A stretch of DNA of 64,000 nucleotides from assembly GCA_014529385.2 (NCBI GenBank), contig CM043959.1, positions 88,147,529-88,211,528 on the forward strand, written 5' to 3'. A program made the position numbers and the translations under genes. Numbering within the stretch: position 1 is the stretch's first letter; the number at the start of each line of letters is the position of its first letter. The DNA is from Adiantum capillus-veneris (lineage: Eukaryota; Streptophyta; Polypodiopsida; Polypodiales; Pteridaceae). A model generated the notes under the pieces. That model worked only from the letters and a program-made list of their open reading frames with translations. It was not told the origin of the DNA and searched no databases. Below are positions 55,132 to 64,000 of the stretch, piece by piece.

Positions 55132-56768
55132 GACTCAATTCACACCCTTGTCCGCAGCAAGCGCATATTGTAACGTTACTCACTTGCCCTTAAGAGAGAA
55201 AATGAGAGAGTGAGCGTATGTGTGTGTGGGTATCTCGTTGGCTCTCGCTTGCCTTAGTCGTTAACCCACCTCTCAACCGCTTCCACTTTCCAACCAAACA
55301 GCCCTTTCTTTTACCTATGAACCCCCTCATTGCCCCTCACTCCTTTCTTATGTACCCATTTTTCCAATTCAAGGTTGATTTTTCCCCCAAACCCCCCCCC
55401 CAAACTCACAATTGTGAGTGGATGTATTAGTTAATCCAAAATAAATCAATTCAAGGTTGTTTTATCTCTAGGGGTGACATCACAATGCTTGTGAGTGCAT
55501 GGGACCCCTCGCTGCCTAGCTCTGCGGTGAGTGCCCTTCCTTTTTTAATTTACCTTTCGCTTAAATACATGAAAAAAGCTACCTCTACTTTGGCATGCCA
55601 ATTTTGTGTGGACTTGTGCGTTCAACCCTTGGCTAGGAATGTCTACTTCATGTTCCTTTTAAACACTTGTGCTTTAGGTCCCCACCAAGGTTGCTTTTTG
55701 ACGGGTTTTTTTTGCCTATTTTGAATGTGAGCTACCCTTTATAAAATACTTTAAAATACCTAAAAATTTATGAAATCTCTAATTTTAAATCCCCTTGCTC
55801 TAACCTAACCTTTAGGTTGGGGGGTCCAATCTCCAACACAATCCCAATCCTCAAGGTGGTCACTTATCCAAAGTTCCCAATTCGAAGCAGTTGAGAGAAA
55901 TTATTATTAATGCTCCTATATACGTGCCACATATATACTATATGGGTCTCTCTTACAGAACATCACCCCCCTCCTCTAATGTATTCTTAAAATATACAAT
56001 CTTGGAGTATACATAATCTTCTCTACTTAACCCACGTGATATGATACACATTATATGACTAAATATGCTCCTTCTTGTTGATTGAAAAGGGGGATGCATG
56101 ACGGGTTCGAAGGATTTCAAATCTAGAAGTGAAGGGTAGAGAGTAAAAAGCTATAAAGATATCTCTCTTACAAAGTGCATGATTCAGGAAGGAGAGATAA
56201 CTCCGCACAAAGTGGCTACAAAGCCTAAGAAGAGATAATATAAAGAAGTCCCAAAGCTATACCCAGTTCAAGCATTTGTAGGGGATAGCCTATATAAGAG
56301 AAATGACAAAACAAGTAATGTGATGCACGTAAGAAGATAAACCAAGCATGAAACAAACCAGTGAACCTTTAAACACAAGGTGTCTAGTATGAGTGAATGA
56401 GTCAAATTAGGGTTCGTGTTACTTGAATGTGAGTTACTTATAGACACCTTAACATTAATAGGAAGATTGAACTAAAAGAAACTTGTAAAACTAAGACTGA
56501 ACAAAGACGCAACCAAGACTGAACCACGACTCTATTAGGTCTCCCCAATCTCAGAAAAATAAAAATTCTTTTAAAACATATTAAGTGCATATGTGAAGGG
56601 TGATTTTTGGAAATGAAAAGACAGATGAAGGTGGAAAGTCAAAAGGCGAATGAGGTGGAAAGTCAAAAGACAAATGAAGATGGAAAGTCAAAAGACCTTT
56701 TGTGTTCATATAAATAGGTGTTTCTATGCTCTTTCTATTTTTCGTTAGCATTTTCTTTTAAGTTCTCT
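55132..56768. repeat. 1.6-kb direct repeat, copy 1 (upstream of phytocyanin)
   Basis: Matches about 57907-59580 over its length with scattered substitutions and small indels. Shared landmarks are attgtaacgttactcacttg, gacatcacaatgcttgtgag and gtgatgcacgtaagaagata. It includes the region directly upstream of the phytocyanin start, but no coding sequence of that gene is duplicated. A short repeated ggaaagtcaaaag motif lies near 56630-56695. Confidence 0.9.
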
Positions 56769-57123
56769 TTTCTCTCTCTCTCTCTCTCTCTCGCAATGTT
56801 GTATTCATCTTTCTTAGGAAATATTGTTGCAAATCTATGTGCTTTATCATTGCTTGTTGTTACGTGCTATAGATTAATGACTCTATTAGAAGAAAGCATG
56901 AAAAAAAGGATATGTCACTATATTTTAGAGAAATGATACAAGCATTGTTGGTGTTGAAATGTGATACAAAGAAATAATTTCTCAAAACACTCATCCTTAA
57001 ATGACTAACCTTTGCCTTCACTTTATTTAGGTGTCATTTTCTCACTCGTTTTACTCACCTTCTTATTAGGAGGTTTTTCAGATGGCTTTCCTTGGCTCAA
57101 CAAGGGTATTACTTCCACTTTTT
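56769..57123. other. Spacer between direct repeat and copia fragment
   Basis: A (CT)n tract at 56772-56793, then AT-rich DNA without a gene that I recognise. Confidence 0.4.
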
Positions 57124-57354
57124 TGTTGGAATTAGGGTTGCAGGACAGAAACACACACAACTTGGAGAAGATGAAGAAGCTCAAGGCACTCAACAGAGAG
57201 TGTATTGATTAGTGCCCAAATGGAAAGATAAGTTAGCCCTAGAATGATGGGTGTATATACAATGCATGGGGGAAAAAACCTCTTAGTGAGGGAAAAAATG
57301 CCCCGACGATCGTAAGTGTGTTCACACACATCATCTACCATGTATATAGTAACA
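57124..57354 (-). repeat. LTR of a copia fragment (copy 1)
   Basis: On the minus strand it begins TGTTACTATATACATGG and ends CTAATTCCAACA. A polypurine tract (CAGGGGGGATT) lies directly before it at 57355-57366. A related LTR lies at 60334-60546. Confidence 0.75.
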
Positions 57355-57919
57355 AATCCCCCCTGGGAGTGATGCACTAAACGAGAGCTGACACCTAGTG
57401 TATAGGGAAGTACCATGCCTTGAGGACGCGTACAATCCACAAAGGGAAGCAAGCCCAAAGCTTTACAAAAACCTTCAAACTTTTTACAAGACAATGCCTT
57501 TGTGAACAGATCTACAAGATTGTCCCGTGTCGGCACATAAGCCAAGCTAATCTCTGCTAATGAGACTCTCTTTCTTTGACATAATGATATGCACCTCAAC
57601 GTGCTTGTGTGAGCATGAAAAATTGGGTTCCTTGCAACTGCCAATGCGCCCTGATTGTCAGTGTAGATGATGTTGGCCATGTCTTGTTCAACACCCAAAT
57701 CAGCCATAATGCATTTGAGCCATAAACACTCAACCGTAGCTGTGAAGAGTTCCCTATACTCAACCTCACAACTAGAAGTGGTAATAGTAGGTTGCTTCTT
57801 GCTCAACCATGGTATGCATAAGCCGCCAAGTATGTAAGAAAAAAAACAACAACTTGTGGACACACGTGTGTCATAACAACCAGCCTAATTTGAGTCTAAA
57901 AAAGCACCCACTCAATTCA
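57355..57919 (-). pseudogene. Copia RNase H fragment (copy 1)
   Basis: The translation gives a copia RNase H: DTRVSTSCCFFSYILGGL, CEVEYRELFTATVECLWL, IIYTDNQGALAVARNPIFHA, then VPTRDNLVDLFTKALSCKKF. One in-frame stop lies in the N-terminal part near 57895. The frame runs on into the LTR. The rest of the element is missing, and the homology begins directly at the edge of the second direct repeat. Confidence 0.85.
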
Positions 57920-57981
57920 CAGCAGCAAGCACACATTGTAACGTTACTCACTTGCCCTTAAGAGAGAAAATGAGAGAGAGC

Positions 57982-58022
<41 letters not shown>

Positions 58023-59580
58023 GGGTATCTCGTTGGCTCTCGCTTGCCTTAGTCGCTAACCCACCTCTCAACTGCTTCCACTTTCCAACCAAACAGCCCT
58101 TTCTTTACCTATGAACCCCCTCATTGCCCCTCACTCCTTTCTTATGTACCCATTTTTCCAATTCAAGGTTGATTTTTCCCCCACCCCCCCAAACTCACAA
58201 TTGTGACTGGATGTATTAGTTAATCCAACATAAATCAATTCAAGGTTTTGTTTTATCTCTAGGGGTGACATCACAATGCTTGTGAGTGCATGGGACCCCT
58301 CGCCGCCTAGCTCTGCGGTGAGTGCCCTTCCTTTTTTAATTTACCTTTCGCTTAAATACATGAGAAAAGCTACCTCTACTTTGGCAATGCCAATTTTGTG
58401 TGAACTTGTGGGTTCAACCCTTGGCTAGGAATGTCTACTTCATGTTCCTTTACCTTGTGCCAAAGGCATAAACACTTGTGGTTTAGGTCCCCACCAAGGC
58501 TTCTTTTTGACGGGTATTTTGCCTATTTTGAATGTGACCTACCCTTTATGAAATACATTAAAATACCTAAAAATTTATGAAATCTCTAATTTTAAATCCC
58601 CTTGCTCTAACCTAACCTCTAGGTTGGGGGGTCCAATCTCCAGCACAATCCCAATCCTCAAGGTGGTCACTTATCCAAAGTTCCCAATTCAAAGCAGTTC
58701 AGAAATTATTATTAATGCTCCTATATACGTGCCATATATATACTATATGGGTCTCTCTTACAGAACATCACCCCCCTCCTCTAATGTATTCATAAAATTT
58801 ACAATCTTGGAGTATACATAATCTTCTCTACTTAACCCACGTGATATGATACACATTATATGACTAAATATGCTCCTTCTTGTTGATTGAAAAGGGGGAT
58901 AGCATGACGGGTTCAAAGGATTCCAAATCTAGAAGTGAAGGGTAGAGAGTACAAAGCTATAAAGATATCTCGCTTACATACATAGTGCATGATTCAGGAA
59001 GGACATATAACTCCACACAAAGTGGCTACAAAGCCTAAGAAGAGATACTATAAAGAAGTCCCAAAGCTATACCTAGTTCAAGGATTTGTAGGGGATAGCC
59101 TATATAAGAGAAATGACAAAACAAGTAATGTGATGCACGTAAGAAGATAAACCAAGCATGAAACAAACTAGTGAACCTATAAACACAAGGTGTCTAGTAT
59201 GAGTCAATAAGTCAAATTAGGGTTCGTGTTACGTGAATGTGAGTTACTTATAGACACCTTAACATTAAAATGAAGATTGAACTAAAAGAAACTTGTAAAA
59301 CTAAGATTGAACCAAGACGCAACCAAGATTGAACCACGACTCTATTAGGTCTCCCCAATCTCAAAAAAATAAAAATTCTTTTAAAACATATTAAGTGCAT
59401 AAGTGAAGGGTGAGTTTAGGAAATGAAAAGACAGATGAAGTTGGAAAGTCAAAAGGCGAATGAGGTGGAAAGTCAAAAGACAAATGAAGATGGAAAGGCA
59501 AAAGACCTTTTGTGTCCATAGAAATAGGTGTTTCTCTGCTCTTTCATTTTTTCGTTAGCATTTTCTTCTAAGTTCTCTTC
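57907..59580. repeat. 1.6-kb direct repeat, copy 2
   Basis: The second copy of 55132-56768. It contains a longer (GT)n tract at about 57982-58014 and several small insertions, for example near 58450. No gene is supported inside it. Confidence 0.9.
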
Positions 59581-60333
59581 AAAGAGAAGCTATAACTCAT
59601 CACTAACTCCATCCTCTCCCACAAACATCAAGATGGAGCTTAGTGTCAGTCAACCATTTCTTTGTGCCATTTAAGATCTTCCAAGGAATCTTCAAGCTCT
59701 ACTATATGGTAAGAGTCCTCTCAAATTCAAGTTGTCAAGGTTGAGAAAACAAAAAGAAACTTTTGCATAGTCAAGAGTAGAGTTGAGCAGTAGAGACACC
59801 AAATGAGTAATAAGTGTTAGTCCCAAAGCTTCAATTCATATCCCCATTATATCAAATATGATTACAGCTAATAGGTTTATGCTCAAGATGGAAGAGTTTA
59901 GCTACTTTTGTGTGGCATAGAGTCACACACTCACACACAAGTGCACAATGAGATGAGAGCTCAAAGCCTTTAAAAACTCTTTGTTTTTGAGGGTCATGTG
60001 TCTTTTCTCTTCATTGAGTTAATATTTTTTTACTCGGTCTCTCATCTCTTTGGGTGTTTCAACCATGTTTTGTGTGATTGTCTTTATCTCTTTTATTATG
60101 ATGCAATATCAGATTTTGGGCCATCTTCACTTGAAATTCTACTGTGTTGAATTCTTTTGCTCGGATAATGAAAATCTTGGTGTTTTTGAATCACCCATCA
60201 AGATTCTCTACTCCTTTATTGTTGTCTTCGCATGTATGCATATAGATGTTTCAACAATGGACACATGCATTGGACACACTTTTGTTTAAGGGTTTAGGGT
60301 TTAGGGCTATCTTATTTTTCATTTGCACACACA
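59581..60333. other. Non-coding stretch, with short telomere-like and inverted repeats
   Basis: Contains gggtttagggtttaggg at about 60288-60304 and, at 60304-60331, one arm of an inverted repeat whose partner lies inside the next LTR. No gene seen. Confidence 0.4.
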
Positions 60334-60437
60334 TGTTGGATATGGAGAAGAAGCTCAAGGCACACAATTGAGAATGGATTTTTAAGTGTGCAAATGAAAA
60401 ATAAGATAGCCCTAGAGTGATAAGCGTATGTACAAAA

Positions 60438-60469
<32 letters not shown>

Positions 60470-60546
60470 ACCTCCTAGTGAGGAAAGAAAGTGTCCATGT
60501 GGCCTTAAGTGTGTTCATACATATCACTGTCATATACATGGCAACA
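60334..60546 (-). repeat. LTR of a copia fragment (copy 2)
   Basis: Plus strand TGTTGGATATGG to TGGCAACA, related to 57124-57354 and in the same orientation. It contains a 28-bp G run at 60442-60469. Confidence 0.7.
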
Positions 60547-60622
60547 AATTGTGATGGGAGTGATGTAGTGTACAAGACGTCTCATGTAGAGTACAAGGAA
60601 ATGCCATAACCTATGGACATGA

Positions 60623-60900
60623 TCAATCCACAAAGGAAAGTAAGCCCAAAAATTTGTAAAAGGCTTCAAACTTCTCACGAGGCAATGCCTCTATGAAAAG
60701 ATTTGTAAGGTTGTTCTGTGTCGGTACATAATCCAAGATGATCTCTCCAAATGAGAGTCTCTCCTTGACATAGGGATCATACACCTCAATGTGCTGTTTG
60801 GGAGCATGAAAGACTGGGTTCCTCACAACCTTGGATGCGCTCTGACTATCAACGTAGATGAGAGTGCCAGACTCCTTGCCCTTTCAAAAACATTTTTTTC
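60623..60900 (-). pseudogene. Copia RNase H C-terminal fragment (copy 2)
   Basis: RNPVFHAPKQHIEVYDPYVK and VPTQNNLTNLFIEALPREKF match the corresponding part of the 57355-57919 fragment. Homology ends near 60890, inside the domain. Confidence 0.8.
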
Positions 60901-62149
60901 CGCCTTCAATTCTTTGCTCAATCCATTTTATGGAAGCTTGAGGACTTTCATAGACAAGCTTACACACCTTTTTGAAGAGAAGAAACCCTAATTGGAATCC
61001 TCACATGCTCAAACACGGGGTTGGAACAATGCAGACTGCTCTAGCATACAATGGACAAAGCTTGTGTATCCCTTCAAAGAGAGGCTCAATGTGTTGATAT
61101 TTTTTTTCCAAGATTTTTCTTCCAGATCTCATAGTCACAGCACCATGAGTGATGTGGCATTTTGGGTCATTTTTTTTACTAATTATGGGTCATTTTTGAC
61201 AATTTGTAGCTCAAAATGCCATTTCTCCTTGTAAAAAGCCCAAACGACTTGGGAGAATCCCTAAAATTGTGGAAAAATCCCCTTGGACTCAAATTACATG
61301 GTGAAATCGCCTACACTGAACTCTCTAGGAAAAATGAGTGTAATATCTTCATGCAATTGAAATATGTACATCTTTAAAACACATTGGGCATTTTTGTTTG
61401 TGATAAAACACGCCATAGTGCCACATCCGGGGCCTTGTTTCCCGGGTGAGGTATGTACATGACTGCAATCACTCTCACGTATATGACACTATGTACATTG
61501 TGGCATTTGGTCCCTCATATCAAAAGGCATAAAAATTGAGAAAAACTCTTTATTTCACATTACAAACATTCCACAATATGACAACACCACCTAAAATTAT
61601 GCTTGTATGATGGGCCATGGGAAAACATCATATTGGCCCATAATTATTGATTTAGGAGTGCTGGCATGTGTGATCCATAGCTTTTTCTTTGCAAATGCAA
61701 ACCATAATGTACTTTGAGAACAAGGGTTGCTCTGATTTGACCAATCATTACTTTATGGTGCTTGCTTGATGTTGTTCCTTATGGTCCATTATTAACTTGT
61801 TACTTGCACTTGTCGATATAGCATCTAAATCTATTAGAGAGTTTTTTTCCCTTGTCAAATCCGTCATGGAAATTTCCAAGCAAGCTCTACATTCATTCTA
61901 AATGAGATTTGGTTTAATTTAAACCTCTTTTTTATTTTCAATTAAATTTGTGATAGTACTTCAAAATAAAGCTTTCAGTTGTTAGATGGAAAATTTACCC
62001 TTTGACTCTTGTTGTTGGGAATAAAATAGTCGTTTGATTTCCCTTGACCCCCCTAAAGTTTCACATGGATTTTCTCTCCATACTCGGTCAATTTTGCCAT
62101 TATCAACTCATTGTTCCATGACCTGGAATAAGAGAAGATCCATTGCTGT
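60901..62149. other. AT-rich stretch, no supported gene
   Basis: I found no domain, RNA gene or clear repeat here. Short frames are scattered and of low information. Confidence 0.4.
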
Positions 62150-63850
62150 TCGTGATAGAATTTTTCTCATTGATGGTGATTTAGAAGGTGACCTTGTAGG
62201 TGAGTCTCTAAAAAAAGATCAAGGCTTTGGAATTGGCTTAAAGCTTAGGATTTGACTCGTTGTAGTTCTTAGCACCTGAGTTGGTGACCTTTTATGCTTG
62301 AATCAAAAGATCTTGTAGAAAATGAGTTGCAACATTATCCGTAGATGAGTTTCTCCACTCTAGTTTAGGGCCCTTGCCTGTAGCACAAAACATGGGATAT
62401 GGATGATACTCATTGCCCATTGCATCTCTATAAGTATCAATTAGCCATGTGTCATGTAGATATTTGAACATTTAAGGACTGGCCTACTAATCTCACTTCA
62501 TGTATGTCCATCATGCAATGTAGTGACCGCCCTTCTCATTCCCATATATGTATGAGCCTTTGTCCATTGAATCTATGGGTCTTAAGTGATATCCATCCAT
62601 GAGCCCATGCTATAGAAGTTGCAGCTCTTTGTGGCATGTCACACCCACCTTCCTAAAATAATTCATAGGCTTCTTTACGAGAGCAACATCAACAATTTTC
62701 CACCTCATTTCAACAATTTTTCCTTTGTAGCTCCCTTGCTGTATTAACAAAGTGGTATTGTTTTTTTAATCAAGGATGTCACTTCTTGATACTTCTTTAG
62801 TTCTTGCTCCCATGGAGGAAAAACGTGTGGCCTAATTTCCCTTCCTAGAGTCATCACTATCTTTAGTAAGAGGGTTCTTGGTACCTTACAAGTCCAATCA
62901 ATTTGCACCTTCATTGCAGATAAGTAAGCTTTCTAGACTTGCTTGTCTATTTTTGAGCCCATTTTGCATTGGCATGCTCATAGTAGGATCATTGTCTCTC
63001 TTAGATTCATTTGGCATGCGGGTCTCTATGCAAGTGAATATGGAAATAAAATTGCCTCCAATTTTGGTTTCTTAGGATACTACAATAGAGACTAGGTGCT
63101 AATTTAAACACTCTCTCTATATAAACCATAGATTTAGTGATTAGATTTCTTTGTTGTTTAATTTTAGACATTTTGGGAGGGTCTACCTTCTCATCAACCT
63201 CCTTACTATACCTAGAACTGGAATCCAATTTACACATGTTCTTGTGACAGATTGCTAGACACCAACTTGAGTGTGAGCATGCACTCATTGTCACTTTGGG
63301 TTTGGTTATTCTTGTGTTTCTTTGCATTCTCAGACTTTGGCAAGGGGTTTTCAAGAGCATTATCTTTAAATGATGGCATTTTTAACTCGTGGGATACTCT
63401 TTTGATGGAGTCGCACTAAGCTCTAAGATTTACAATTTCTACTGCTTTGTTGGGGGATTCTACTCAAAGATCATATAGTGGGCTATTCAGTGCTCTATCC
63501 GACTTGGAGGTATTATTCCACTATATGTCCATATCTTCTATAGAATCATATGGCATCAATGAGAAGAATTTATCAAATTTTACATGGGGTCATTTTTCCC
63601 TCGTAAGAGATGGTAGAGCAAGATTTTTTCATTAAAAAAATGTAGACAAAAATTTCAAATCCCAAGATTCACAAAAAAATCCTCCACCATTTTCCCATTT
63701 GCATGGAATGTCACTATTTGGGCATGCACATAAAGTATTGCTTTCAAATCTTTTTGGAATGGGTCCCTTTCCCAAAATTTCTCCGTCCCAAAGCACTTTT
63801 CTCTTGTTCCAAATTTCAAAATTTCCTTGCTTAGTTAGGCACATTCCTTT
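62150..63850 (-). pseudogene. Unrecognised degenerate coding region
   Basis: On the minus strand long protein-like stretches follow one another in shifting frames. From high to low coordinates: NKRKVLWDGEILGKGPIPKR (63844-63632 frame), SIKRVSHELKMPSFKDNALE (about 63415-63355), LGREIRPHVFPPWEQELKKY (about 62850-62790), YKGKIVEMRWKIVDVALVKK (about 62725-62665), DGYHLRPIDSMDKGSYIYGN (about 62600-62540) and YHPYPMFCATGKGPKLEWRN (about 62410-62350). A run of A near 62765 causes one shift, and stops separate others. I recognise no family. It may be a dead gene or transposon protein. Confidence 0.4.
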
Positions 63851-64000
63851 TTACTATATCCAATTCCGTCTCTCATTTTCCATTTTTTCCATTTCCAAGC
63901 ATTGATGTGGCCATTGTAGCCATGAACATTACTAGGAGAGGTATCTATCATCTTCATGTTGAGTTGGAAGATGAATATGCATCTCTTTAAAAAATAAATA

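Noticed and set aside
60288-60304. Interstitial telomere-like gggtttagggtttaggg
   Set aside because: Only about two and a half units; too short to call.

Overview
The window looks like nuclear DNA of a land plant, and I lean towards a non-seed plant such as a fern. The reasons are the plant-type retrotransposon families, an intron-containing phytocyanin gene, a peroxisomal enoyl-CoA isomerase ending in SKL, and a decayed PLS-type PPR gene. The fern lean rests on my memory of similar PPR and LINE proteins and is inference. Most of the window is nested and decayed mobile DNA. I see only two genes that look intact: the isomerase (26226-26948, +) and the phytocyanin (53526-55092, -, two exons).

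Left part (1-17 kb). A broken calmodulin-like gene runs off the left edge. It is followed by an intronless, stop-ridden copy of a CCDC90/DUF1640 gene (650-1161) and a compound microsatellite. Next comes a CCCTAA-rich tandem repeat (unit about 155 bp). It was interrupted first by a 569-bp TIR element with an 8-bp target duplication (1770-2338) and, at another point, by a 13.2-kb Ty3 LTR retrotransposon on the minus strand (2764-15954, target duplication ATAAC). The Ty3 element has an Athila-like primer-binding site, four zinc knuckles, and two retropepsin-like domains. One lies before the reverse transcriptase with an altered LDGGT active site. The other lies after the integrase, in the same frame, with a canonical LDTGA. 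This layout is the most unusual thing in the window.

Middle part (17-45 kb). There is a long L1-type LINE (17130 to about 22340, -) and a 5'-truncated relative (28958-30013, -). Between them lie low-complexity DNA, the right terminus of a CACTA-type transposon (ends at 25353) and the isomerase gene. Then follow a gag/protease remnant, a second LINE (31740-36430, +) with a foreign insertion, two tandem copies of a tRNA-derived SINE, a third LINE family (36860-40110, -), another SINE with clear target duplications, a short truncated LINE with a 16-bp target duplication, and a 344-bp tandem array.

Right part (45-64 kb). A nearly complete but dead Ty1/copia element (45439-50765, +) is followed by the PPR pseudogene, the phytocyanin gene, a 1.65-kb direct duplication (55132-56768 and about 57907-59580), and two related copia 3' ends, each with a 213-231 bp LTR. 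Last comes a decayed coding region on the minus strand (about 62150-63850) that I do not recognise.

The two cellular genes show no functional link. The layout is best read as a record of successive insertions: the tandem repeat first, then the TIR element and Ty3; LINEs broken by other elements; and copia fragments bracketing a duplicated segment.
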